A stretch of 64,000 nt of DNA from Ditylenchus dipsaci (lineage: Eukaryota > Nematoda > Chromadorea > Rhabditida > Anguinidae): the NCBI GenBank assembly GCA_004194705.1, contig SADC01001303.1, forward strand, positions 194,501 to 258,500. The letters are read 5' to 3'. This document shows, in pieces, positions 33,950-45,342 of this stretch. The position numbers and the translations under genes are program-made. The notes under the pieces were generated by a model. The model was not told where the DNA came from. It was given only the letters and a program-made list of their open reading frames with translations, and did not search any database. Every line of letters begins with the position of its first letter. The stretch's first letter is position 1.

Positions 33950-35700
33950 TTCTCAATTTCGCCGATTGATGACCATATTTTGTTCAAGTAATTTCGCTTA
34001 GGGTTATGACTTTTCCAAAAAAATTTCCAGGAGAGGATCTAGAAGCTTTTATTACTTTAATCCAGAAAACGCAGAAAAAAATTGTGAACTCAATTTGGTG
34101 TGCAATGATATACTTCACGCTAAAGACACTGTAAGTTTATTTCCACTAACATTAATGTTTTCTAAAGTTGATTTGTAGGTATTTCAATTTACCTACTTAG
34201 AAGATGGTCAACTAGTTCTTGTGCTGCAAGACTCTACCAATCTCAGCTCTTCCACACTGCTCTTTCATTTAGCCAAGGCATATGTTTGTTTGGATCAAAA
34301 TATTGTTATTGTCTTAGAAATAGTTAAAGAAAACATCAAGTTTGGGTATGGAGTTTTTGTTTTTGACTCAAAACCAAGGATTTTTTTCTCTTTATTTCAG
34401 TGTCAAAACTGGTTACACCAGGATCATTCACGACGAATCTGGTCCACTGCTCATCTCATATCCTACTAATTTTACTGATATTAATCAAGAGAATCGGACC
34501 ATAAAACTTTTCCACATTTACAAGTTTTTCATTAGCAATATTTCTGAGGTTGCATCTATTACTTTGGCCAGAAGATTCATCAAAAATGGTAATTTCATGC
34601 TTGAAGTTTTTGGTCAAATATCAAACTCACTGCTAGCTATATTAAAATTGCTTGTAATCTTTTTTTTTTCAAAAAACTTTTTGGCTGATCATGGGGTTCA
34701 AGAATGCGTTGCTGATAAAATTTTTCGGGCGTTTAACCTAAATTAGTGAATTATCTATTATTTTTGCATCTTTTTTAGAACTGTGGTGTGATCCATTCAT
34801 CTCTAGAGACACCCTCTATTTCTTTAACCAATTCTCGGAAGACATATTCTCTATCAAACTTCCCACTCCACATGACAGTCAGACTAACTACCGATGTCAG
34901 CTCCTCCGCACTTATAGTTCAGTGGAGAACCAGCGGCGCCCATCTAAGAGCTACTTGCACCGATCTACTATAGTTTTGGAGGATTATGCCTTTGTTTTCT
35001 TTTCCCAGGCTTTTGATGAAGCAAATACAGTTGACCAGACTTCTGATGCGGGTCGCAGCACTCCTGCGTGGCGATTATGGCTCAAGTATGGTTTTTGTTC
35101 AATATATACACTCAGTTGATCCGAAAATTCAGCTCAATGACCTGGGAGCCATTAAACCATGGAGTGCACACACACATGCCTACTGGCAGGGTTGCTCTTC
35201 AGCGTTCACCTGGCCATATGGCCTACTTGCATGGATCATGCAATCGAACAGGCTGTTTGGAAAAGTGCCATCTATTTGAGCTTTGTTTGGAGATGAAGCC
35301 GGCCAACCAGAGGTTAGTAGTATTGCCTTATTTTCGTGAGCGGTATGGCTAGACACACCTATGCGATGAGAGGTGTAAATAAACAAAATTTATTGACTGC
35401 ATTCTTATCTGAATAGAAAAATGATAAGAGCTGACGCAAAAAGCGTTCAAAGGGGGTCTAAATATTCGCTACGCAAAAAATAAAATAATCGATTAATTTT
35501 CAGGAAAATGACAATGAATCCAATTTCGTGTCCCCAAAACCAACAGTCCAAGTATCCTCCGCCGCTTTGTGAAACTTAGTCCGAAACATGTGGACTCAAC
35601 ACTGCTTAAAAAATGGGCTAGAAAGAGCAAAAATATTTTACCACCAGTGAATGCACAAGTGCTGAAACAAAGAACTATGGTTAGCTATCTTTTGAGTGAC
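33950..35700 (+). CDS. unidentified multi-exon gene
   Basis: Several exon-like stretches have good junctions: ERISRSFYYFNPENAEKN-like and ELNLVCNDILHAKDT (after CCAG at 34030), VFQFTYLEDGQLVLVLQDST (after TTGTAG), and SVKTGYTRIIHDESGP (after TTTCAG at 34400). ELWCDPFISRDTLYFF (34778 onward) and, after TTTCCCAG, a stretch with NRTGCLEKCHLFELC (35240-35310) follow. The Cys-containing end suggests an extracellular or luminal protein. Introns at 34125-34180 and 34350-34400 are typical in size. I do not recognise the family. Some exons need a frame change, and the last exons beyond 35500 are uncertain. Confidence 0.4.
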
Positions 35701-35720
35701 AATGCAAAAAAACCTGTATA

Positions 35721-36089
35721 CAGGGTGGTCCAAGAATTTTGAAACCCTTTGAACGGTCATAATTTTTTTCATACGTCGATTTTTGAAATTCTGTAAACGC
35801 AGATCGACTCAGTTCGCTCTAGCAATTTTTTGGTATATAATGTGAAAAACACGATTTTTGCTTGGTCTCCCTGTGGTTTGGTCCTTGCCCATCCAAAGGC
35901 CATCCCCAGACCAAGACCAAAACCACAGGTACCACAGGTAGGTACCAACCGAAAATCGTGTTTTTCACATTATATACCAAAAAATATGCTAGAGCAAGCT
36001 GAGTCGATCTGCGTTTACAGAACTTCAAAAATCGACGTATGAAAAAGTTATGACCGTTCAAAGGGTTTCAAAATTCTTGGGACACCCTG
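35721..36089. mobile_element. mariner-type palindromic MITE
   Basis: Ends CAGGGTGGTCCAAGAATTTT and complement ...GGGACACCCTG, flanked by TA (35719-35720 and 36090-36091). The arms are inverted over about 160 bases each, meeting around a GGTTTGGTC/GACCAAGACC centre at about 35900. Non-coding. Confidence 0.9.
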
Positions 36090-36249
36090 TACAACCTGGC
36101 GAATAAGGCTTTCAGATTCTTTTTTCAAAATCTCAAGCCTTTGTTTAATAATGCTGTAAAAACACTAATTAAAGGGACATACCAGCGCGTTACAGTGCAA
36201 ATTAAGGCGAAGACTAGGAATTATTTAAAAATTATGGACAAAACGTATA

Positions 36250-37625
36250 AATACCCCTTTTGGCGAAAAAGTGGGCGTAGAGGCGTTAGGCCCTTTTTTC
36301 GGAAAAATGTCAACTCGCGACAGTTTTGACTCGCGACACTCAACTCGCGACAGTCTCGACTCGCGACACTCAACGAAAATTTCTAGGGAGCTGAGATATC
36401 CTTCAAAGTGGGTAAGTAGTACAAATTTCAAGGTGGTCTGTTCAAAACAGCTCTATCTCAGTCCCCTGTGGTTTTCTTGACGTGATCTCAACGGATTCAG
36501 GTTTAGGAAGACATTTTGGTATGGAAAGTTGCTACTCAAAATATTTTTCGGAGAATATTTGATGATTTTTTCAGAAGTTAAAAAAAAACGTCGAAAAAAG
36601 TGTCGCGAGTTGAGTGTCGCGAGTCGAGACTGTCGCGAGTTGAATGTCGCGAGTCAAAACTGTCGCGAGTTGATAGCCGTCCCTTTTTTCCACTTTTTGG
36701 CGTTCTGCCCTATGTTCTGTTTTAGCCACTTAAGCCTTATTTTTTTAAAGGGAGGGTGTACCTAAGCCTAAGTTAAAGGGGAGTGTATCTCCTTCCCGTA
36801 TCTGGTCCCACATGGAAATCGTTAAAATTCAAACTAAACAACATTTAGAGGTTGTTGGTTCGAATCCATTTGGGTGTAAACTTTACTTCGTCCACAGTTT
36901 TTCAGCAATTGAGCTGAATTCATGCTAAACGATATCGATGAATCAATTGAATAGATTTCCGGGATTGCTTTTTCGGTTAACAACTGTCTTAAATTTGCGA
37001 AATCAGCCAGAAACCATATATTTCGGTTTATTTTTCGTCTAGCTATTCTATTACTTTTTAAAGAGTGATAGCCATTTTCCAGACCCAGAAATGCGCGAGA
37101 CAATTCATAAAAAATTATACATCAAATAGAAATAGACAATACATCAAAAATTACTTCAGAAATCGGGTAGCTTCGATAGCTTTATTTACAAAAATTACCG
37201 ACTTTTGTCCGAAAATCGCTTCAAATTTTTATTCTTGGTTTTAGCTGTAGCTTAGCTATAATGGCTGTGAAATTCTGCCTGATAATCTACCTCGGTTTGA
37301 GAAACCCTGACAATTATTTCTATACCCAACTAGCAAGTGAAATGTGAAAAAAATAAAGTTTACACCCAGAGGGATTCGAACCAGCAACCTCAGAATGTGG
37401 TTTCATTTGAATTTTAACGATTTCCGTGTGGGAGGAGATACGGAAAGGAGATACACTCCCCTTTAACTTAGGCTTAGGCTCATGTTAGGCGAGCGCACGT
37501 TAGTCGGGACTAAAAAATGTCTTACGCACTACAAAATGGCTTGAAAAATAAGGCCTAAGTGGCTAAAACAAAACATAGGGCAGAACGTCAAAAAGTGGAA
37601 AAAGGGCCTAAAGGCTACGACCCAA
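36250..37625. repeat. palindrome with B-box-like arms
   Basis: Apart from foldback E, 36250-36880 and 37360-37625 are inverted copies (GCCTAAGTTAAAGGGGAGTG; CATAGGGCAGAACG). In both arms lies GGTTCGAATCC-type sequence (36856-36867; complement near 37374), equivalent to a tRNA B box, next to GTTTACACCCA. The 480-base centre has no gene. Confidence 0.65.
36301..36680. mobile_element. foldback element E with TCGCGACA arms
   Basis: Each arm has four to five tandem 14-base words, CTCGCGACAGTTTTGA and CTCGCGACACTCAA (36310-36375 and 36598-36672). An exact 10-bp repeat CCCTTTTTTC at 36291-36300 and 36681-36690 marks the target duplication (9-10 bp). It interrupts the left arm of a larger palindrome. 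Confidence 0.88.
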
Positions 37626-38636
37626 AAAGTGCCCCCTTTTGCAAAAAAGTGCCACCTTTTGTAGGAATTTCTCCTGCTCCTGTTTAATTTTATGGTTTAG
37701 ATGACGCGTAACCGGTTGTTAATGTCTAGTTGTGTTTTTTAATTTTTAATCTGTGTGGACATAAAGCATATAATTAGCATATAATAACTTTTTAAAACGC
37801 ACGGGCATGCCCCCTTTAAGACAGTCTATTTACCAAAAAATATATCTACGGTAGAGTATGGTAGGGTATACCCTGGAGTATGGTAGGGTATACCGTACTA
37901 TGTGCGGATCAAAATTTTAAAACAAAGATTTGCATAAAGGTCAAAAGGCGGAATACCAATACTGTTTACTGTATTTTTTCTAATTACTTTTCCTGAGATA
38001 TAAGTCCTCAATGTAGGAGGTATCGAGCAATTAGAGACTGTCGAGTAATTAGGAAAAATGCGGTAAGTTTTAACGACCCACACTTTATGCCAAAAAAGTT
38101 TTGTGAATTCACATTTGTAAATTCACAGAGCGCACAGTCCCTGCTGGATTGCACCACGAATTTCAACATGGAAGCACAATCAGATGATGATGAGTCAGTG
38201 GACTGTGTTCGTAATCTCCACTTCACCACATCCTTGCTTGCACTGCCCACTTCAAACACTAGTGGTAGGCGTTATTCTAAGTAAAAGTGTAAATATGCAC
38301 CCACTAATCATACAAATTTGACTTTTGCTATAATACTACTTTTTTTGCGTTTTTATCTTCTTTATTTTCGTGAACGATAAAAAACATGACTTGCAGTGTA
38401 AGCAAAACCATAAATGCATGTCTCCAAATTTTTATTGCCCGCACACAGACGATGTTTGTTTTTAATCAGAAAAACGGAAATAAAAAAGGACTTGTAAAAA
38501 TATATTTTTCTAGATTCTTCAGTTAAAAAAATAGCTAATTTTGGGATTTGCCCCAAATTAAAATTTTTTGGCGTTTAAAAATAATGTGCAAAAGAGGGGT
38601 AAGGGTCAAACTTTAGTCTCTAAACGGAAAATTTAG
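37626..38636. other. no confident gene
   Basis: A plus-strand stretch at 38087-38284 (EFTFVNSQSAQSLLDCTTNF, NMEAQSDDDESVD) looks weakly protein-like with an Asp-rich tract and could be a lone exon. Nothing else is supported. Confidence 0.3.
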
Positions 38637-38640
38637 CCAG

Positions 38641-39704
38641 GGGTGCTAACAATCAAAATATCCTCGGATAAAATCCGTGGATACGGATAAATATCCGCGG
38701 ATAAAATCCGTAGTAACAATCAAATATCCGCGGATATTATCCTGGTCGGGAGCAGGATAAATCCACGGATAAAAATATTTTCTTATGTATTTTAAAATCG
38801 ATTACTATCCAAAAACGCTTGAATACGTTTGAATAGGTGTACTATACTACTAAAAAGAGGTACTTGTTCAAACAGCAGTCTTTTAGCCGTGTTTTTGCTG
38901 CCATAAATTTCTTTTTCAAAAACTATTAAAAATATTTTTTTTTATCGTTTTTGCACAGAGAAAATGCTTAGCAATCATTGAAACAGCATTCCGAAAACTA
39001 ATCTATCCGTGTGAAAGTTATACTCCGGATTTCAAAATAAAACTTTGAAAACGAGCTTATGCGGTTCCTAAGTGTACAAATGTCTTTAGAAAAATACTTT
39101 TTTTCATCCCTGTGTTAGACTAATTGTAGAAATTATAAAAACTTTAGACAGATTTAAGGGAACACTTCTGCAATATTCTTCGACTGATTTTGTAAAATAA
39201 CACGTGAATAAATATAAATAAAACATTTTCCTGGTTTAAGGAGAACATAAAAAATAGTAATATAACTTTTTTACTTTTAGTGGAAATAACCATGCTCATA
39301 TTTATTCGCAGATTTTATCCGCGGATAAATCCGTGAATATATCCGCGGATTTATCCTTAGCTGCGGGTAAATTCGCAAATTTTATCCGTATCCGCGGATA
39401 TTTCATCCGCGGATTTTATCCGTATACCGTATTTACTCTATTAAGTCCGTATGGGGAGTTATTTTTCAACCTCTAAAAATCGAAAAATTTTGAGGTCGAT
39501 TTGAGATTTTCGGGTGCTCAACCAAATCTGAAAAGTGTAATCAGGTAAACTCGCGGCAACTAAGAAAACGCAAAAAACAGATTTGCGAAATGTTCGCTCT
39601 AGGCTGAGATATGAGGTCCGTAGGGTGGGGACTTATTAGAGGGTGGGGAGTTAATACAGTAAATACGGTATGCGGATTTTATCCGTTGATTGTTACTACC
39701 ACCC
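38641..39704. mobile_element. foldback element F with CCGCGGATA arms
   Basis: Arms start GGGTGCTAACAATCAA and end TTGATTGTTACTACCACCC. Each arm is a run of ATCCGCGGATAAA words, themselves palindromic. CAG occurs on both sides (38638-38640, 39705-39707), a possible 3-bp duplication. The loop (38790-39290) is AT-rich with no gene, and a separate MITE (39427-39668) interrupts the right arm. Confidence 0.78.
39427..39668. mobile_element. CCGTATTTACT-ended MITE
   Basis: Starts CCGTATTTACTCTATTAAG and ends AGTAAATACGG, with TA on each side. The second copy begins at 63769 and runs off the window, agreeing almost base for base. The ends resemble mariner/Tc1 relatives. Confidence 0.85.
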
Positions 39705-39741
39705 CAGAAGTCCCGGTATGTAATCTCAAAATAAAAAATGG

Positions 39742-40555
39742 CGGCGCTAACGGAATATACCCCACCCAATAATTTAGGCTTTGGCGCATAGGCTTATGTT
39801 TAGGATCAGGGCCTATCCATTACTAATAAGGGCTCTTCTACAACTTTATTTCTCAAAAATGGTGGTTTAAGACACCCTTCAAAAATTATTGGGAAGGGTA
39901 ACCCAGTAGCTTTTTTCGGAGGGGTGTATTCTAGTGGCGTCAAAATGACTCGGTCCCCAAAATTCTAAATTCTAATCGAACTATTAGAGCCAACTTTTTT
40001 TGCACACATAAAATTCAAATCTGATGAGTGTGGAAAATTTCACAGGTCAACTTCCGGATGAGATGAGTCCACATACCCACATGCCCCTCATACTCATCCG
40101 ACTCATCTTAATCATTAAAAAGCCAACTTGATGATACTTTGCCCGGTTTTAAATTTTTAAATACAGGGATACGATCTTGAAATTTTGGTAAAAGGACATT
40201 TTCCAAAAAAGTAGTTTTTGACAGTTTTCGAAGAAAAAGGGTTATTTGACCCCAGTATTGAATACCCACCCCCAAACTTATGCCTTTTAAAACTTAAGTA
40301 AAAAGCACCCAAATACCAACCTTAAGGTTTATGTCTCAGGGTGGTATATGTATCAGACCCGGACTCAGACCCTGGTATATGTCTCAGACCCCGTAAAATG
40401 TGCGTAAACTATTTATATATAAGTCACAACTTCCGTATGCTGGCCTGCCCCAAGCCTAAGGGTTAAGCCTAAAATTGTTGCTTGAAAGGGTACTTACGGC
40501 GATTTTTATAAGGTCAGGTTTGGGGGGGGGGGTTATTCTATACTAGCGCCGGTTA
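39742..40555. mobile_element. GGCGCTA-ended MITE cluster
   Basis: A left end GGCGCTAACGGAATATACCCC (39745) pairs with GGGGTGTATTCTAGTGGCG at 39940 or with GGGTTATTCTATACTAGCGCC at 40553, so two nested elements are possible. GCCTAA-like words occur near both ends. Non-coding. Confidence 0.55.
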
Positions 40556-40559
40556 TTTT

Positions 40560-41780
40560 ATCCAATGCTTTTTGCCATTTCGAAGCAAAAAAAATATTTT
40601 GACTGAATTTCAAAAATAAAATAAGAGTTTTGGTCCAAGAAAAGTCCAAGTTTTTTTCAGAAAGTACAGATCGTAGCCTGAAAAAACACTTTTTTGGCAT
40701 CTGCTTGGTCCTCTAAGTTTAAGCGAGAATTCAAAATTTTGAGGTTAAACTTGAGATTCTAGTCGGTCAAGGGAGCACCTTTTTAAAATGTTCCATATTA
40801 TTAAAGAAATTTTTAAAAGGTGCTCCCTATAACCGACTAGAACCAAACTTAATTTTTTGGAGCAGTAAACGTTGTTTTATAACCCACTTTGATAAAACAA
40901 TTTTTTTCTTCATGATAAATAAAATAGGATTATGATTGATAACAATTGGCAAAATAGACAATTGGCAAGACTGTTTTGCATACTACTTAGAGGGGTTAAT
41001 TTTGTCTGCTCCTGTTTTCCTCTAAACTGACGCCATAGAGGATTATTTCGGTGGAGAGAGTCGCAGGGAAGGTGATAGTACTTGCCACCCTGGCCTTATT
41101 TTTGGTGATATTCAAAATAAAAAGTGTGTAAATGTTCCAAGTGCATTGTTTTGGGAAGTCAAAAATAGGGTACATTTCTAACAAAGTGACGCCCCATATC
41201 GGAGAAATGAAAAGGAACCTAAGACCAAAATTTTTACTGCAGCAAGATCAGCTTCCCTATATCGATTTTTTTGAAAAATTGTATTTCAAAGTCTGACATG
41301 TTTTTAAATGAATTTGTATTTTTTTTTTGAAGAAATCGTTCAAAGTGACCTGGTACCCTCTGTCACAGTGTGTGTTTAGACAATTGGCAAGAGGATTATT
41401 TAAAAAAAGTTTATTAAAATTTTTTAATCTTTTATAGTATTTGGACTGTGTCTGTCTGTGCGCTTTTTGAATTCCCGCCAAATACTTTTAGCCCATTTTG
41501 GCTATTTTGGATTTTTTATGAGGTTTTGGCTCAGAAAAACTTTTGTGTGTACACGATCACTATTGTTCGCCAGCTCCTCGCGCGTCGAATAAAAAAAAGA
41601 ACGGGCGAAAAAAGAGCCGTTATTTAGGGGATCTCGCATTTTTATCCAGGTACTCAGAAAGAGTAGGCTGATTCAAGTTGTCATTTAAATCTTTTGTTGT
41701 CTGCAAAGGAATTCAAAATTTTGGCGCTTTTGTTCGTAGTTTTTTTAATATAGTCATTTGGTGGTTGTACATGGGGTAAG
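40560..41780. other. no gene seen
   Basis: AT-rich sequence with one inverted repeat (GGTGCTCCCTATAACCGACTAGAA and mirror, about 40750-40850). No convincing exon on either strand. Confidence 0.45.
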
Positions 41781-43620
41781 TTTTTCGGCGCAGAATCGCC
41801 GTTAATTATGGTTTGCTGTTTTTTCGGGCGTATCTGCGCCAGCTCATATAATTATTCAGTTGATTAGGTCTAATGTTTTGTCTTCATTCATTGTTACTTA
41901 CTTTTGTTGTTTTTTACGTTCAATTTCAGTTTCTCGATTCCTAACTAAGATGACAGTGGCAGAAAGGTGGTGCAAGCGATCCAAACGCTCAGAAGTAAGT
42001 CATCATTTGATGGTGGGCGTGAAAATGTTTGATATTTTAGGAATTCTAATGATCGTTTGGCTATGCATGGCAATCAAGGCGAGGTTGTTCAATGCAAGTG
42101 CTATGCAGGACTATCAAACTGGAAGTGGTGTCAAGTCAATGAGTCTGGATTTGCTTGAGGCGCAGATTCGCCTGTTAGATGTTGTGGTGCTACATGTCAG
42201 TGGTCTCAGCGATACGTTGTAAGTTATTTATGGCTTCAGGTTGTCTTTGCAGTGGCTTAATACTCCCATTTAAGTGCAAATGCTCAAGTGTGAGTCGTCT
42301 CTCTAATGGTCGTCGTCAAATCAGTTCCGATCTTCAGGTGTCAAGTCAATGAGTCTGGAATTGCTTGAGGCGCAGATTCGCCCTGTTGGATGTTGTGGTG
42401 CTACATGTCAGTGATCTCAGCGATACGTTGTAAGTTATTTATGGCTTCAGGTTGTCTTGCAGTGGCTTAATACTCCCATTTAAGTGCAAATGCTCAAGTG
42501 TGAGTCGTCTCTCTAATGGTCGTCGTCAAATCAGTTCCGATCTTCAGGGAATTGCAATGATTGTGGCTCTGTGCAGGAAGTTCAAGGCAGTAGAGCGCCT
42601 CTGCGGTACTTCAATTCAAGGTGGTGAAGAATGCAAAGTCAATGTTGCCAGTAGTCTCAATTTTTGTTCCATTGTTTGTGTATTACTTTCTGTGGTTGTT
42701 TTTTATCCCTGTTTCTATGACTCATAGGTAGTTGGTGATTGTGGTTTGGTAGATGTGGCGCAGATTCCCAAGATTTTTAACTGATAAATTCTTTATGCAT
42801 GGTGAGTACTTAGTGCTCATTATTTCGTATTCATCTTTTGTTGTTCAGCTGTATGTGGTCAAGTCTGCCCGTCAAGTCATTAATCCTGGAACGATTCCTA
42901 ATCAAGATGTCAATTGCAGCAAGGTGGCGCAGTCAATTCAAACGCTCAAAGGTCAGTTGTTATCTTTGATAAAGGGAGTCTTTTGAGTCTCTTTTTTTGA
43001 TTTTTTAGAAATCCTATCAATGTTGTGGCTATGCGAGGCAATCAAGTCGAAGATTTGCCAATCAAATTCAATTTAGGTCTGTTATTACTCATGGCGCAGA
43101 TTCGCCTCAGGGTATTGTAGTGATACATGAAAAGTGGGTTCAAACTGGAAGTGATGTCAAGTCAATGGGTATGGAATTGCTTGAGGCGCAGATTCGCCCG
43201 TTGGATGTTGTGGTGCTACATGAAAAGTGGTCTCAGCATACGTTGTAAGTTACTCATGGCTTAAGGTTTCCTTGCAGTGGCTGTTTCTCTCATTTAGGTG
43301 CACAAGCTCAAGTGTTAGTCGTCTTTCTGATAGTAGTGGTCAAATAAATTTCTTTGCTTCAGGGAATCGCCATGATTGTGCCAGGAAGTTCAAAACAGAG
43401 AGGGGCTCTTTGGTACTTGCAAGACGAAGGTGGTAAAGAATGCAAATTCAATGTTGGCAGTAGTCTCAATTTTCGTGCAAAAAAGTGGACTTAAACTGGC
43501 TATAAAAGAAGTGCAAAAAAATTCAAAAACACTGAAATATCTTTCATTTCCGTATCGTCTGTTTATGAATGTGATGGATTGAAATGTTTCATGTGGCGCA
43601 GAATCGCCCGTTTTTTTCTA
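41780..43620. repeat. degenerate tandem repeats with GGCGCAGATTCGCC motif
   Basis: A 203-bp unit at about 42133-42335 is repeated almost exactly at 42338-42541, and a more diverged copy follows at about 43154-43365. Earlier and later segments (41949 and 42905) also align. The near-palindrome GGCGCAGA(A/T)TCGCC occurs at about 41781, 42158, 42369, 43093, 43185 and 43592, with variants at 42757 and 44117. Open frames exist (for example LEAQIRLLDVVVLHVSGLSD) but they break in each copy, so a protein role is doubtful. Confidence 0.7.
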
Positions 43621-43672
43621 TTAGTGGTCTTATTTGTGTTTGAATAAAATTTTTGTGTAAAGATTTGCCTTT

Positions 43673-44680
43673 GGTAAAAGGCGCTAGGGCGCCAGTGAAG
43701 CTATTTTTCTACTATTTTCTATCGCATGACTTAGGTATTTTTGCAAACAGTATATGCTTTCGTTCCAGCTATCTTGCAATCAACGTTATTGAAGCGATCA
43801 AAAGCTATCTCTATCCGACCCAGCAAGCATGAGCGAAGAAATCGAGAAGAAAATCCAGTCTATGGAGCAAAAGCAACTCGAGCACGAGAAGCAATTGGGA
43901 GAGCATAACAATCGCATCAAAAAAGCGGAAATCATTCAGAAGCGTGAAGAGACCAACAAGAACAGCCGCAGCATCGTGATTACTCCCTTCGATGGTAAGT
44001 TTTTGGCAATTAGTCTAATTTCAAGACGATTTCATACAACTTTAGGTGATCGCAAGAATTACGCCAAATACAAGAGTTCAATTGTCGATTTCATCACCAA
44101 TGCTTCAATGATCTGCTCGGCGCAGATCCGCCGAACGTGGAAAGTGTGGTTGTCTGGAAAGATCGTCCTTCTGCTACGGTGATTTCTCCGAATACATCGC
44201 GCGTGATAAACTTCTTGGGCCGTGAAGCCAAACTTCAACACATTGTGAGATTGGTTTCGCTGAAAAAGTTATTTAAAATTGAAATTCAGCAACGGAGTGA
44301 AAATCTTGCCGCTGTTCACGGAGGCTCAGCGCATGAATCACAAGAGAAAGGTCCAGGAGCGAGAAGATGCCCTCTTTGAGCGTTTGTCAAATAAGCGCAA
44401 AGTTGGAGTCGGCGAGCAGCAGAAGGGTACCAAATAAGCCGAAATCATCAAGATATGCTTTGTTTTTGCTTACATCGTTATCAATTGTTGCTTTTTGTTG
44501 AAATAAATTGTTAACCCATGAAATCGCCATGTTTTTGATTTGAGGGATTAATCACACTATATTAGTTTTTTTTTTCGTTTTTTTGGTGTTGGTCATTCAC
44601 TAAAAGAAGTTAGTGTGTGAAAATTCAATTTTGAAAAATTTAAAAAGGCGCCAGAGGCGCCAGTAAAGCTAGTTTAGTAG
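43673..44680. repeat. flanking direct repeats of a coiled-coil gene
   Basis: AGGGCGCCAGTGAAGCTATTT at 43687-43707 and GAGGCGCCAGTAAAGCTAG at 44652-44672 are similar direct repeats bracketing the coiled-coil gene. They may be remnants of one duplication or element boundaries. Confidence 0.5.
43829..44437 (+). CDS. small coiled-coil protein, possibly retroelement ORF1-like
   Basis: The ATG at 43829 opens a charged coiled coil (EEIEKKIQSMEQKQLEHEKQ to about residue 50), then RSIVITPFDG and a 50-nt intron (43995-44045). The second exon reads DRKNYAKYKSSIVDFITNAS and, after a one-base change, LLGADPPNVESVVVWKDR, ISPNTSRVINFLGREAKL. The last exon gives NGVKILPLFTEAQRM and a basic end with stop at 44437. 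The coiled coil followed by an RRM-sized alpha/beta module recalls LINE ORF1 proteins, but introns argue for a spliced gene or a domesticated copy. AATAAA at 44501. No orthologue recognised. Confidence 0.5.
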
Positions 44681-44879
44681 ATATTATAATCTGATTCGAT
44701 ATTCGGCAAATTTAATTACAGATTTTTTTGGCGTGAAAATACAGGTGTAAAAAAGTGTCCAAGGTTCGAAAAATCCAATCTTCAGTCAAAAACACGCCTA
44801 TTGTCTGCCTTTCTTAATTTTTCACTAAATTTTAAAAATCTTTGTTTCCCTTTTTTTATCATTTATTTGTTTTATACTC

Positions 44880-45010
44880 CAACTCCGACTTCGTAAACAC
44901 CTTGGAGCTGGAGACTGGATTGGCGTCGGAGTTAGAGTAAAGTGTGTTCACGATGCCAAATACAACAACGCCAACTCCAACTCCGGGTTTCTGAACGAGC
45001 CATAAGAAAA
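44880..45010. repeat. dispersed GGAGTTGGAGT repeat
   Basis: About 85 bases (GAGTAAAGTGTGTTCACGATGCCAAATAC and CTCCAACTCCG words, ending CGAGCCATAA) recur at 62080-62163. Function unknown. Confidence 0.6.
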
Positions 45011-45342
45011 AAATGTTTGAGTCCGTCCTAACGTACCCTTGCCCAAGACTAATCCTGAAAGAACTGTAAATAAATAATTTTTGAGGCTTCTGGAGAAAAA
45101 ATGTCCAATTTGTTGAAATCATATTGGGTAAATTGATGAAAAGCAGATCCAAGGCTTTTTTCTCAATATATAGATACCAAAAAAGTTTTTGAAAAAAAAC
45201 AGTTTACACTTCAAAAATTTATGGTAAAACAACGCCCATCGTAATATTTTAGGTCAATAGCACAAATCGAAGTTTCGGTAACGCTAATTTTAAATTTGTT
45301 ACTGATGTGAATTTTCCAGCTACTTGCGATCAAATTCAAACC

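Noticed and set aside
42452..42727. Open frames in the 42-43 kb tandem repeats as a repeated protein
   Set aside because: Frames differ between near-identical copies and end at different places, so coding is not supported.
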